From the NCBI GenBank assembly GCA_001829155.1, contig MIAO01000100.1, positions 1-41,938 of the forward strand: a DNA stretch of 41,938 nt, in the 5' to 3' direction. This document shows positions 8,719 through 16,389 of the stretch, piece by piece (within the stretch, counting starts at the first letter, position 1; each line of letters starts with the position of its first letter). The notes under the pieces were generated by a model, which did not search any database, was not told where the DNA came from, and was given only the letters and a program-made list of their open reading frames with translations. The DNA comes from Spirochaetes bacterium GWB1_36_13. Lineage in GTDB: Bacteria > Spirochaetota > GWB1-36-13. Both the position numbers and the translations under genes were made by a program.

Positions 8719-9083
8719 TCGCAAACCTCATTCTCTTTTTCATCATCAATATTGACGAAATCGATGGTTTTATGTTTTTGGTGATACCGTAAGGCGACAA
8801 CCAGTCCTAAAGCCGTTGTTCCAAACCCGATAACAATCGAGGTCAGAATGAGAGCCTGAGGCAGGGGATCGACAAAAAGAGACAGATTGGAAGAGCTTTC
8901 AGTAATGATAGGAGCTTTTCCATCTGGAATATATCCCAGTCCTACAATCAGAAGGTTGACCCCGGTCTGAAGGATGTTGATGGACATTAAAATCTTGAAA
9001 ATATTTTTACGGGTCAGGATTCCAAAGATTCCGATTAAAAAGAGGATTCCTGCCTGAAGGAGAAATAAGTCTGTCAAGTTCAT
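8715..9083 (-). CDS. mbxG: Antiporter subunit G (MnhC/MrpC, NuoK-like)
   Basis: A 122-aa membrane subunit with three hydrophobic segments typical of MrpC/NuoK. FKILMSINILQTGVNLLIVG contains the conserved middle helix, and PLPQALILTSIVIGFGTTAL is the third-helix signature of MnhC. The hydrophilic C-terminal tail is rich in Asp and Glu. In the Mrp family this subunit pairs with MrpD, which is the next gene. The start overlaps the stop of the MnhB-type gene and has GAGGAGGA before it; the end overlaps mbxH by 4 bases. Confidence 0.93.
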   Translation of the reverse strand: MNLTDLFLLQAGILFLIGIFGILTRKNIFKILMSINILQTGVNLLIVGLGYIPDGKAPIITESSSNLSLFVDPLPQALILTSIVIGFGTTALGLVVALRYHQKHKTIDFVNIDDEKENEVCE

Positions 9084-9844
9084 GAGTTTGTTTCCTCCTC
9101 TCCAATCATATAAGAAGCAACGGAAGTAAGCTCGCTGGCCACCTTGATGCCTATCAGAAGGTAGAGGAGCATGACGATTCCGCCGCTGAATAACTCTCCG
9201 ATGTTCCCGTTGGGAAGAAAATTAAAGAAAAAATAGCCGTTTTTCAAGGTGCCCCAGAAAGCGGCTCCGATGATTCCCAGTCCGGCAAGAGATTCTACCG
9301 CTAAAAGAATTTTCTTTTTCAGAAAATTTTCTTTAAAGAGGACCAGAAAGACAAATCCTCCAGCAATCAGTGCTCCTCCCGGAAACCCTCCTCCCGGGGT
9401 CAGATGCCCGTGCAGAATAATAAAAATTCCGACTAAAAGAGTGAGCAGGCTCACAATAGGGATAGCAGTTTGAATCACAATACTGGCAGGTACTACTGTT
9501 CTTTTTCTGCGTTTACCCATAAGCAGACCCACACCTGCGATTGAAGCAAAGAGAACCAGTATTTCGCCCAGAGTGTCAAAAGCCCGGTAGCTGACCACAA
9601 TGGATGTCACAATATTGGCAGAGCCTTCTTCATGACCGCTGTCTCCCATTTGAACGGTTTTTACCATATTTTGTTCATTTACATTTTTATAGATATAAGA
9701 TTCTGAAACCTTTTCGCTTTTTGCAATGCTTCGCCAGTTTTTACCCTGTTCCCCGTTGAAAAGGGCTTTGTAAACTACTGCCGAGAATAGTATCAGCATG
9801 AGAAAAACAAAAAGGTTCAGCATGTTTTGATGGCGGGTTTTCAA
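9080..9844 (-). CDS. MbhE-MbhF-type fused subunit (MnhB domain), antiporter module
   Basis: A membrane subunit of about 254 aa with two parts. The N-terminal half has one membrane segment, a periplasmic-type stretch and the MbhE-like pattern TSIVVSYRAFDTLGEI. The C-terminal half is an MnhB/MrpB domain with the signature LHGHLTPGGGFPGGALIAGG. In Mbh these are two genes (E and F). The longest reading frame starts 37 bases inside mbxD, but an excellent ribosome site (GGGGGAGG, 9851-9858) lies 6 bases before a TTG at 9844 that follows the mbxD stop by one base, so I place the start there. ATG 9823 is a later alternative. Confidence 0.88.
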   Translation of the reverse strand: MKTRHQNMLNLFVFLMLILFSAVVYKALFNGEQGKNWRSIAKSEKVSESYIYKNVNEQNMVKTVQMGDSGHEEGSANIVTSIVVSYRAFDTLGEILVLFASIAGVGLLMGKRRKRTVVPASIVIQTAIPIVSLLTLLVGIFIILHGHLTPGGGFPGGALIAGGFVFLVLFKENFLKKKILLAVESLAGLGIIGAAFWGTLKNGYFFFNFLPNGNIGELFSGGIVMLLYLLIGIKVASELTSVASYMIGEEETNS

Positions 9845-9845
9845 T

Positions 9846-10106
9846 TTATTCCTCCCCCGTGAGTTCTTCATTCTGTTCTTCATAGCGTTTAATCGACCAG
9901 AAGTAGAGGGCAGTGGTCAAAACCGCCCCGATAGAAGCTTCGGTGATTGCCACATCATAAGCTTTCATAAAAACAAAAACAACCGAAGCAATCAAGCTTA
10001 CCACGCCCATAATAACGGCAGATTTCTTGACCGATTCTGCAAAGATGACAGCGATACTGCTGGCAACCATAAGAAGACCGCTGATAATTAAAACAGTCTG
10101 CATCAT
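9846..10106 (-). CDS. mbxD: Antiporter subunit D (MbhD / DUF4040 family)
   Basis: A small 86-aa membrane protein with three hydrophobic segments, corresponding to MbhD and to the C-terminal part of MrpA. The motif VAITEASIGAVLTTALYFWSI contains the conserved Glu and matches the DUF4040 signature (..EAslGaal..a). Its start overlaps the end of mbxC by 4 bases and two adjacent ATGs are possible. The gene order MnhE, F, G, MbhD, MnhB, C, D is the order of archaeal mbh and mbx operons and differs from bacterial mrpABCDEFG. Confidence 0.9.
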   Translation of the reverse strand: MMQTVLIISGLLMVASSIAVIFAESVKKSAVIMGVVSLIASVVFVFMKAYDVAITEASIGAVLTTALYFWSIKRYEEQNEELTGEE

Positions 10107-10417
10107 TTTTCACCGCCTTTCTGTTCTTCTCCCAGTTCAAATAAACCGGACTTTTTTGCCGCTCTTGCCAGCGCATGGCTGCCCAGAGGGTTTGTGAGAA
10201 GGAGGATGGCTGCAATTAAAATAATTTTAAACGTCCATTCCGGTTTTACCAGCAAGGCTCCCAGTGCAGCTGAGAGAAATCCCAGAGTAGTTGCTTTGGT
10301 TCCGGCCTGAAGCTTGTTGAATACATCGGGCATCCTGTAAAGCCCCAGCGCTCCTAAAAACAGAAACAGCGAACCCAGGATAATAAAAAATGTTCCAATG
10401 ACTTCTAAGATTCCCAT
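10103..10417 (-). CDS. mbxC: Antiporter subunit C (MnhG/MrpG)
   Basis: A 104-aa membrane subunit with three hydrophobic segments and the MnhG/MrpG signature: GLYRMPDVFNKLQAGTKATTLG after the first segment, then TNPLGSHALARAA near the end. It is part of the cation/proton antiporter module of the complex. The start codon shares one base with the stop of mbxB and a run of AAAGGGGG lies just before it. The end overlaps mbxD by 4 bases. The soluble tail after residue 85 is lysine- and glutamate-rich. Confidence 0.93.
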   Translation of the reverse strand: MGILEVIGTFFIILGSLFLFLGALGLYRMPDVFNKLQAGTKATTLGFLSAALGALLVKPEWTFKIILIAAILLLTNPLGSHALARAAKKSGLFELGEEQKGGEK

Positions 10418-10671
10418 TAAAGCCCCCTTTCCTGATAACGAGCCACTACAAAAACAGCCCCAAAAGACAGCAAAGCATAGACAATGGCAATGTCTAAAAG
10501 AAAAGAACTGTCAAAAATAAGGCTGAATAAGACCAGACCGGCTGAAAATAAAGTGGTAATCACATCCAGAGCAACCATTTTTTCAACCAATGAACGGCTT
10601 TTCACCAGAGACGCGAGAGATAGAACAGCTCCCAGTCCTGTCAAGCCCAGAGCGATATTGTATAACATCAT
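10417..10671 (-). CDS. mbxB: Antiporter subunit B (MnhF/MrpF)
   Basis: A tiny 84-aa membrane protein with three hydrophobic segments. The pattern VEKMVALDVITTLFSAGLVL followed by LLDIAIVYALLSFGAVFVVARY is diagnostic of MnhF/MrpF, in which the intramembrane Asp residues are conserved. The start overlaps the stop of mbxA by 4 bases, and the stop overlaps the start of mbxC by 1 base. In Mrp complexes the small E, F and G subunits sit together next to the antiporter core. Confidence 0.92.
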   Translation of the reverse strand: MMLYNIALGLTGLGAVLSLASLVKSRSLVEKMVALDVITTLFSAGLVLFSLIFDSSFLLDIAIVYALLSFGAVFVVARYQERGL

Positions 10672-11150
10672 TCGGTAATCCTTTTGATGAATTTTTCAAA
10701 AACCTGCATGATTTCTTCCCCGTTTTTATAAACATTCCGGACGCAGTGGATGGCAAATTTGTCTCCATCGACATCAACCGTTAATGTTCCGGGCGTCAGA
10801 GTGATAGAATTGGCCAAAAGAGTTTTACCCAGAGGCGAACTCAGGGTTGTTTTTCCTTTGACAATGATGGGGGAAAGTTTCAGTTTGGGGTTCAGGATAA
10901 TCAAAGCCATCTCAAAATTGGCTTTCATCATAGCCCAGATAAAAACCGGCAGATAGACGATCAGCCAGAAAATTCTGACTGGATTCAAATACCGGGCCTC
11001 CAACTGAAAAAAGGACTGCACTAAAAGTGCAATAACGGCACTGACAAAAGCTCCGGTAATTATTTCCTGCCCGTTCAGGGAACCTGCGAGAATCAGGTAG
11101 ATCAGAAAAGTATAAAGAGCAATGCCAATGACACTCAAAATTTTTTTCAT
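10668..11150 (-). CDS. mbxA: Antiporter subunit A (MnhE/MrpE), first gene of the Mbx-type operon
   Basis: A 160-aa MnhE/MrpE-type subunit. The first 80 residues contain about three hydrophobic segments. The C-terminal part is a small soluble domain with SPLGKTLLANSITLTPGTLT, the strongest family signature, followed by IHCVRN. It is the promoter-proximal gene of a 13-gene minus-strand operon in which every neighbour overlaps or is separated by at most about 33 bases. The ribosome site is weak (GGTG about 7 bases before ATG 11150). A TATAGT at 11193-11188 could be a -10 box, but no good -35 was found. Confidence 0.93.
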   Translation of the reverse strand: MKKILSVIGIALYTFLIYLILAGSLNGQEIITGAFVSAVIALLVQSFFQLEARYLNPVRIFWLIVYLPVFIWAMMKANFEMALIILNPKLKLSPIIVKGKTTLSSPLGKTLLANSITLTPGTLTVDVDGDKFAIHCVRNVYKNGEEIMQVFEKFIKRITE

Positions 11151-11194
11151 ACAGCACCATCCGACTTAAGATTTATTTTGTTAAATGACTATAG

Positions 11195-11240
11195 GCGAGT
11201 TTCAAAAATTAATTTTCCTGTCTATTTTTAGAACTTCCCT
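11195..11240. repeat. Internally deleted copy of the 11542-11669 palindromic element
   Basis: The left part (GCGAGTTTCAAAAATTAA) resembles the left end of the element at 11542-11669. The right part, TCTATTTTTAGAACTTCCCT, is identical over 20 bases to that element's right end at 11650-11669. The palindromic centre is missing. It reads as the two ends of the longer element joined, 46 bases in all. Confidence 0.5.
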
Positions 11241-11541
11241 ATAGCTTCATGTCTTTAATTTTATATATAAATATAGCTCTATCTCTTTAAATTTATATAT
11301 GAGTATTTTATTTAATGATTTGAAATGTAATATTATTTTCTTAAAAAAAGAAATTAAATTCTACTTTTAAGCCATGATTTATTGAAAGAAATAAAAAAAT
11401 ATTATTATTTTCTAAAAAATCAATAATTTAAAATTTTTGAAACAATTTTTTTGATCCATGCCGCCTGAATTAACATTTCAACTAGCTTTAATATTCAATT
11501 TAAGACTTTTGTTTGCAGCTCAGATAATTTATACTGAAGGC

Positions 11542-11669
11542 GGGTTCTGAAAATTAAATTTCCCGTCATTTCGAACAAAGTGAGAAATCTTAGAGTATTG
11601 ATATTAAATAAGATTTCTCTTCGCTTTGCTCATCGAAATGACAATTTTCTCTATTTTTAGAACTTCCCT
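11542..11669. repeat. MITE-like imperfect palindrome, about 128 bp
   Basis: The inner arms are GTCATTTCGAACAAAG... (11565-11592) and its complement (11609-11642, ending ATCGAAATGAC). The outer ends also pair imperfectly: GGGTTCTGAAAAT at the left and, on the complement, GGGAAGTTCTAAAAAT at the right. There is no reading frame inside. The structure suggests a non-autonomous mobile element or a large palindromic intergenic repeat; no target-site duplication could be fixed by eye. Confidence 0.55.
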
Positions 11670-11711
11670 GAAATGAATTTAAATTACAAATATTTTTAAC
11701 CCAAAATTGTC

Positions 11712-11758
11712 ATTGTCCGGCGCTTGTACTGAGCAGAGTCGAAGTATGACCGGACAAT
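11712..11758. repeat. Palindromic repeat with shared GAGC-GAG-CGAAGT core
   Basis: A 9-bp stem ATTGTCCGG / CCGGACAAT (11712-11720 with 11750-11758) encloses ACTGAGCAGAGTCGAAGT (11728-11745). That 18-base core matches 24242-24259 at 16 of 18 positions, so it belongs to a repeat family that occurs at least twice in this window, both times between genes. Confidence 0.55.
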
Positions 11759-11786
11759 CCAGTAAATTGATTATCTTTCTCAATAG

Positions 11787-11809
11787 ATTCCCCGGTCAAG
11801 CCGTGGAAT
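11787..11809. repeat. Short hairpin repeat (ATTCCCCGG ... CCGTGGAAT)
   Basis: Nine-base arms (11787-11795 and 11801-11809) pair with one mismatch around a 5-nt loop, and GAC follows shortly after. It is GC-rich against a strongly AT-rich background and lies 29 bases from the previous repeat. It is not placed as a terminator for either flanking gene, since both flanking genes are transcribed away from it. Confidence 0.4.
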
Positions 11810-11951
11810 GACTTGAATTATATTTCAATTTTTGCAGTTTAAAATCATTTCAGCATAATTTAAATAATAATCGACAGCCTGACTAAAATAAAGATAATTG
11901 AAAAATGAAAAATAGTTTTTTTATTATTTTATGTTAAATTTATTCAGTGAA

Positions 11952-11979
11952 TTGAGTGATTCTGATTTAATATTATAAT
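11952..11979 (+). promoter_or_regulatory. Candidate sigma-70-type promoter for the phosphohexomutase gene
   Basis: TTGAGT (11952-11957) and a perfect TATAAT (11974-11979) are separated by 16 bases. Transcription would start near 11986, giving a leader of about 25 bases that contains the AAGGGGG ribosome site before ATG 12012. Confidence 0.5.
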
Positions 11980-12011
11980 AATACTGAAATGATAAATCAA
12001 AAGGGGGTTAC

Positions 12012-13733
12012 ATGGAAAAAAATATTTTAAAACGAATTGAAGAGTGGACCAAGGAACCTTATGATCAAAAAACAAGAGAAGAAATCCAGAATTTGGCAGA
12101 TCAAAAAGAGGAAAAAATCCTTTTTGACCGTTTTTATAGAGAAATTGAGTTTGGTACAGGCGGAATGAGAGGCGTTATGGAGGCCGGATTAAATAGAATG
12201 AACCGTTATACGGTAGCCAAAGCGACTCAGGGTCTGGCAGATTATCTGGATGAAATCGGGTTCAAAGACAAAGGATTTGCAATTGCCTATGATACCAGAA
12301 ACAATTCCAGATATTTTGCTGAAGTAACGGCAGAAGTTTTAGCCGGAAACCATATCAAGGCGTATCTTTTTCAAAAACCCTATCCGACTCCCTTTCTTTC
12401 TTTTGTAGTCAGAGATCTGAAACTGGCAGGCGGGGTCAATATTACAGCCAGTCATAATCCTCCTGAGTACAACGGTTACAAGGTTTTTTTCAGCGACGGG
12501 GGGCAGGTGCTTCCTCCCCATGATAAAAATATTATTCAAAAAGTGGAATCGATTAATTCATTTACAGAAGTCAAACTGCCTTCTGAAGAGGATAAGAAAA
12601 AATATATTATCCTGATGGATGAAAGTTTGGAAGAAAGCTATCTGAACAAAGTGGAAAAATACCTTGATCTGTCTGTTTTTGAAAAGAATAAAAAAAGTGT
12701 TAAAATTGTTTATACTTCTTTGCATGGTTCTGGAAGAGATCTCATGGTCAAGCTTCTGGACAAACGCTTGTCAGTTGATTTTTTGCTGGTATCCGAGCAG
12801 GCAAGCCTGGATGGAAATTTTCCAACCGTCAAATCTCCTAATCCGGAAGAAAAAGCGGCTTTAGACATGGCTATTCAAAAAGCAAGGGAAACAAAAGCCG
12901 ATCTTGCCATCGGAACAGATCCCGATGCGGATCGAATGGGCGTAGTTGTCAGACATAAAGACGATTATATCCTATTAAACGGAAATCAAATCGGAACCAT
13001 TATCCTTTATTATCTTCTCACTCACCGGAAAATTCAAAAAAATCACTATGCTGTTTCCACAATTGTCAGTTCAGACATCCTTTCTCCGATGGCTGAGAAA
13101 TACAAAATCGATAAGAAAATCACACTTACGGGCTTTAAATACATCGGCGGCGTTATGACCGAGGAAGAAGGGAAAAACGAGTTTTTATTTGGTTATGAAG
13201 AGAGTTTCGGGTTTCTCATCGGCGATCATATCCGGGATAAAGACGGAATTTCATCGGCAGGGCTTCTGGCTGAAATTGCGATTTTTCTGAAAAACGAAAA
13301 AATATCTTTCTGGGATTATCTTTTGAAAATTTACGATGAATTCGGGATTTATGTTGAAAGTCTGGCGTCTTTAACTTTAAAAGGAGTGGAAGGTCAGGAA
13401 AAAATAAAAAAAATAATGGATTTTTTCAGAGAAAAAACAAAGAAAAATCTATTTCAATATCCAATTATAGAAAAACTGGATTTAAAAACTCAAAAATCGT
13501 ATAAAAATGAAAAAGAAACTGATTATAAAGACTTTCCATCGAGTGATGTTTTGGTTTATTACCTGGAACCTTACTTTAAAATGGCAGTCCGTCCATCGGG
13601 AACAGAACCGAAAATCAAGTTTTATACAGCGGTCAATGCGTATGCGAAAAAAGACAAAGATTATAATCTGCTAAAAAAAGAACTCCAAGAATTCGAAAAT
13701 TATATACTGGAGAATTTAAAAGCAATTGAATAA
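12012..13733 (+). CDS. Phosphoglucomutase/phosphomannomutase (alpha-D-phosphohexomutase family, PgcA/PGM2-like)
   Basis: Cytoplasmic enzyme of 573 aa that interconverts hexose 1- and 6-phosphates, feeding glycogen, cell-wall and sugar-nucleotide synthesis. All four family signatures are present in order: the phosphoserine loop [14 protein letters not shown] (Ser147), the Mg-binding loop [10 protein letters not shown] (Asp303, 305, 307), the sugar-binding loop [11 protein letters not shown] (394-404) and the phosphate-binding loop [12 protein letters not shown] (527-538). Length and the opening FGTGGMRG fit the PgcA/PGM2 type rather than ManB/GlmM. Substrate specificity cannot be read by eye. 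A strong AAGGGGG ribosome site precedes it. The next gene begins 23 bases after its stop. Confidence 0.95.
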   Translation: MEKNILKRIEEWTKEPYDQKTREEIQNLADQKEEKILFDRFYREIEFGTGGMRGVMEAGLNRMNRYTVAKATQGLADYLDEIGFKDKGFAIAYDTRNNSRYFAEVTAEVLAGNHIKAYLFQKPYPTPFLSFVVRDLKLAGGVNITASHNPPEYNGYKVFFSDGGQVLPPHDKNIIQKVESINSFTEVKLPSEEDKKKYIILMDESLEESYLNKVEKYLDLSVFEKNKKSVKIVYTSLHGSGRDLMVKLLDKRLSVDFLLVSEQASLDGNFPTVKSPNPEEKAALDMAIQKARETKADLAIGTDPDADRMGVVVRHKDDYILLNGNQIGTIILYYLLTHRKIQKNHYAVSTIVSSDILSPMAEKYKIDKKITLTGFKYIGGVMTEEEGKNEFLFGYEESFGFLIGDHIRDKDGISSAGLLAEIAIFLKNEKISFWDYLLKIYDEFGIYVESLASLTLKGVEGQEKIKKIMDFFREKTKKNLFQYPIIEKLDLKTQKSYKNEKETDYKDFPSSDVLVYYLEPYFKMAVRPSGTEPKIKFYTAVNAYAKKDKDYNLLKKELQEFENYILENLKAIE

Positions 13734-13756
13734 TGGAATCTTGAGGGGGTTCATAA

Positions 13757-14614
13757 ATGAAAAGAACGATGAAAAGGCTATTTTATTTATTTTTAATTTT
13801 CGGTTTCGGGCTGGAAGCACATGCGGACAGTTTCGAAAGTATTATTGGAAAAACCGGCGGCAATTTACAACAGGGGACTTTCCGCTTCGGGCTGGGTTTT
13901 GAAATTAAAAACAGCAAATGGGGAAATGGAGATTATTCCAGTCTGGTGGTGCCTTTTAATCTCAGTTTAGGTCTTTTTCAATATCTGGAGCTTGATACGG
14001 GGATAAAATATAATAAGCCCTATTCATTTGTTGATAATACTGCAATCAATAATAAAGTAAGCTATCATGATTTTTACGCGGGAGTCAAACTTCTTATGAA
14101 TCCTGAAACAGTTTTGGAAAAACCGGCTTACGGATTCTGGTTTGGAGTTTATCTTCCTCTTCATAATTATGAAGTGATTAAGCCTGTCTGCTCATTTTTA
14201 TTGTCTTCAGCGGTCAAAGATCTTTTTTCATGGAATTTTAATCTGGGAATGGGTTATTATATTGGGAAAATTGATTATAAAGACAATCCTCTGGTAAAAA
14301 GCGTTTCTCCGGGAGGAGAAGTGAATGCGTCAATGGAAGTGGGGTATAAGATGAATGATATCTTAAAGCTTTCTTCAGGAATTGACACTAAGGTGCACTT
14401 CTGGACAAAAAAAGAATATTTATCGGGACTTGAAGAAGAGCTGGATGGATATCAAAGCTGGAACTGGATCACTGCGCTTCGGCTCAAACCCGGAGATTTT
14501 CCTTTAGTAGTTGATACTGGTTTTAAAATCGGGTTAAATAAAAAAGCGGAAGACAGTTTTAGCTTTTTTGTTCAAATCCAGATAATTCCGGATGGTGCAA
14601 ATGCAAGTTGGTAA
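13757..14614 (+). CDS. Predicted outer-membrane beta-barrel protein, function unknown
   Basis: A 285-aa protein with an N-terminal signal peptide: Lys/Arg-rich start, hydrophobic core LFYLFLIFGFGL, and AHA-D as a likely cleavage site near residue 23. The mature part is rich in aromatic residues and glycine, in alternating amphipathic strands such as GTFRFGLGFEIKN, YHDFYAGVKLLM and YGFWFGVYLPL, the pattern of outer-membrane barrels of spirochaetes. I do not recognise a named family. It follows the phosphohexomutase gene with a GAGGGGG ribosome site, so the two may be cotranscribed. An AT-rich palindrome (14632-14650) lies just after its stop. Confidence 0.75.
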   Translation: MKRTMKRLFYLFLIFGFGLEAHADSFESIIGKTGGNLQQGTFRFGLGFEIKNSKWGNGDYSSLVVPFNLSLGLFQYLELDTGIKYNKPYSFVDNTAINNKVSYHDFYAGVKLLMNPETVLEKPAYGFWFGVYLPLHNYEVIKPVCSFLLSSAVKDLFSWNFNLGMGYYIGKIDYKDNPLVKSVSPGGEVNASMEVGYKMNDILKLSSGIDTKVHFWTKKEYLSGLEEELDGYQSWNWITALRLKPGDFPLVVDTGFKIGLNKKAEDSFSFFVQIQIIPDGANASW

Positions 14615-14660
14615 AAATTCGATTTGTGAAAAAAAATTTATTAAATTTTTTATAAAACTA

Positions 14661-14701
14661 TTGACATATTGAGAAGAAATTTATTTTCTTTAATGTATGA
14701 T
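14661..14701 (+). promoter_or_regulatory. Possible promoter region of the flaA pair (unresolved)
   Basis: TTGACA (14661-14666) and TATGAT (14696-14701) lie upstream of flaA1, but 29 bases separate them, too far for one sigma-70 promoter. TTGAGA at 14669 with TAATGT at 14691 (16-base spacing) is a weaker alternative. No sigma-28 consensus was found. The region upstream of this strongly initiated gene is the logical place for a promoter, but the exact boxes are uncertain. Confidence 0.3.
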
Positions 14702-14738
14702 ATAAAGTGAAAGTAATAACTTAAAAGGAGTTAAGGAT

Positions 14739-15467
14739 ATGATAAAAAAAATAAAAGCGCTCGTTTTATTCTTCCTATTAACCGGATTAATAGTCGGAAT
14801 ATCTAAAGTCAGCAGCGGTTTCGGAGGAGCAGTTAATATTCAGACTATGGTCATAGAAGGTTTTGAAGAAAAAGACGGCTGGGAAGCAAAATATTCAAAA
14901 TTCAGATGCAGAAACTGGAATAATGAAGACAAAGAAAAACCAGACGAATCAAAATCCTGGATCACTTGGGTTGAATCAAACGGCGAAGATGGACTTTTAC
15001 CAGACGGTCTTCCAAAAGAGCTCAGAGGAAAACAGGAAAAAACAACAATGGGTGTCAAAGGCTGTTTTGATGTCAAAGGTTATAACTGGATCGTTCTTGA
15101 ACCTAAAAAACCGCTTATTTCAAAAGGAATTACCAAAGCAATCGATTTATGGGTATGGGGCTCCGGATATAATTACGACCTTTATATTGTCATAAAAACC
15201 TGGCAGGGTACTTACTATTCTCTTTACATGGGAAATTTAAGTTATTACGGATGGCAGAATCTGAGAGTGGAAATACCTGAGTATATCAGTCAGTTTACAA
15301 GTTATGTTCCAAGAATTAAACCTATTCAGGTTGTGAGACTGAAACTTGTATCCAAACCGGATGAGAAACCGGATGATTTTTATGCTTATTTTGATTATAT
15401 GCAGATTCAGACAGATATTTACGAAGAAAGATATAACGGCGATAATTTAAATAATAACAGATGGTAA
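14739..15467 (+). CDS. flaA: FlaA-family periplasmic flagellar filament outer-layer protein (first copy)
   Basis: A 242-aa secreted protein of the spirochaete FlaA family, the glyco-/sheath layer around the FlaB core of periplasmic flagella. The signal peptide is MIKKIKALVLFFLLTGLIVGI with a likely cut after SSG or nearby. FlaA hallmarks follow: VIEGFEEKDGWEAKYSKF after the signal, GVKGCFDVKGYNWIVLEPKKP, IDLWVWGSGYNYDLYIVIKTWQG, GWQNLRVEIPEYISQ and FYAYFDYMQIQTD. It ends in an Asn-rich tail with NRW. An AAGGAG ribosome site lies upstream and the second copy begins 25 bases after its stop. Family assignment is from these patterns; which FlaA type it represents is not determined. Confidence 0.9.
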   Translation: MIKKIKALVLFFLLTGLIVGISKVSSGFGGAVNIQTMVIEGFEEKDGWEAKYSKFRCRNWNNEDKEKPDESKSWITWVESNGEDGLLPDGLPKELRGKQEKTTMGVKGCFDVKGYNWIVLEPKKPLISKGITKAIDLWVWGSGYNYDLYIVIKTWQGTYYSLYMGNLSYYGWQNLRVEIPEYISQFTSYVPRIKPIQVVRLKLVSKPDEKPDDFYAYFDYMQIQTDIYEERYNGDNLNNNRW

Positions 15468-15492
15468 AAAATATTAAAAAGGAGCAAAACAG

Positions 15493-16314
15493 ATGAAAAA
15501 ACTAAGACTGCTGATTTTATCTTTGGCAATTTTAACGATAGGAATCATGTATGCGCAGCAGGATGGTGGAACTACGACCACAACAACAACAGAAACCACT
15601 CCGAAAGATAAAATTGATTACGGCGGGGTAAAAGACGAAGCTTCTGATGCAAATAAAGGCACTCAGGAACAGAGTTTGTATAAAGTCACAATCGACACCT
15701 TTGAAAGATCAGGCGAGTGGAGAGCAAGTATGCCTCTGGAATATGGTCTTGTGAATGTAAAAGAACTTCCGGGAGCTCCTTATGAATTAGCTCAAATGAA
15801 CTCTGAAAAAGTAAAAACCCCTCCTAAATACGGAATGAGCGGAGCAAAAAACAAGACTTATTTTGAAGAAGAAATGGATAATCATGCTCAGATTATGGGT
15901 GTGAGAATCGATTATATGCAAAGAGGATACGGATGGGCAAGAATCCAGCCTCCTTTCCCAATCAAACTGGAAGGTCTGGTTAAAGGCTTTGAAATGTGGG
16001 TTTGCGGTAGAAATAAAAGACATAAACTTTATGTTGTTTTAAAAGACTACTATGGAGAAGAAAAACTTCTTGAAGTCGGACAGTTGAATTTTATGGGATG
16101 GAAAAAAATGAGTATTCAAATCCCTTACACTATTGTTCAGCAGGATTTTAGATTTTCTACTTCCAGAGGGATTACTTTTGACGGATTTGTCATTAATTTT
16201 AACCCTGAAGAAACAACAGGAAAATTATACATTTATTTTGACAATTTATCAGTTGAGCTTTCTCGATTCCTTGAAGAAAATAGAGACCAAGATGATCCTT
16301 TAGATGTTTGGTAA
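15493..16314 (+). CDS. flaA: FlaA-family periplasmic flagellar filament outer-layer protein (second copy)
   Basis: A 273-aa secreted FlaA-like protein. The signal peptide runs to about AQ at residues 21-22 and is followed by a short Thr tract (residues 27-33) absent from the first copy. It shares the family layout: YKVTIDTFERSGEWRASM, GVRIDYMQRGYGWARIQPPFP, GFEMWVCGRNKRHKLYVVLKDY, GWKKMSIQIPY and LYIYFDNLSVE. Its tail, DDPLDVW, ends in Trp like the first copy. A GGAGC ribosome site precedes it. It is clearly diverged from its neighbour, so the two probably play distinct roles in the sheath. Transcription should stop at the hairpin starting 23 bases downstream. Confidence 0.9.
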   Translation: MKKLRLLILSLAILTIGIMYAQQDGGTTTTTTTETTPKDKIDYGGVKDEASDANKGTQEQSLYKVTIDTFERSGEWRASMPLEYGLVNVKELPGAPYELAQMNSEKVKTPPKYGMSGAKNKTYFEEEMDNHAQIMGVRIDYMQRGYGWARIQPPFPIKLEGLVKGFEMWVCGRNKRHKLYVVLKDYYGEEKLLEVGQLNFMGWKKMSIQIPYTIVQQDFRFSTSRGITFDGFVINFNPEETTGKLYIYFDNLSVELSRFLEENRDQDDPLDVW

Positions 16315-16336
16315 GATTCTAATATAAAAAATAACT

Positions 16337-16381
16337 GAGAGAAAACTTTTCATAATTTAATTATGAAAAGCTTTTTCTCTC
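16337..16381. terminator. Strong bidirectional terminator between flaA and rlmE
   Basis: GAGAGAAAA-CTTTTCATAA pairs with TTATGAAAAG-CTTTTTCTCTC, an almost unbroken stem of about 20 bp around a 5-nt loop. It lies between two converging genes and ends in T-rich sequence on both strands, so it can terminate the flaA pair from the left and the flagellar operon from the right. Confidence 0.8.
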
Positions 16382-16389
16382 TTTTCTGA

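Larger units (their letters stand above)
11151..12011. other. Long AT-rich divergent intergenic region with repeat remnants
   Basis: This 861-base stretch separates the start of the Mbx operon from the start of the phosphohexomutase gene. I see no credible gene in either strand; it is very AT-rich with frequent stops. It holds three palindromic elements of different sequence, listed separately, a repeated 20-base block (11221-11240 and 11650-11669), and a promoter for the rightward gene. The leftward operon promoter must also lie near its left end. Confidence 0.8.

Noticed and set aside
209-11150. Ordinary complex I (nuo) or stand-alone Mrp antiporter operon
   Set aside because: Gene order, the MnhE/F/G and MbhD subunits and the spaced CxxC of the small subunit do not fit nuo, and the redox subunits rule out a plain Mrp operon.
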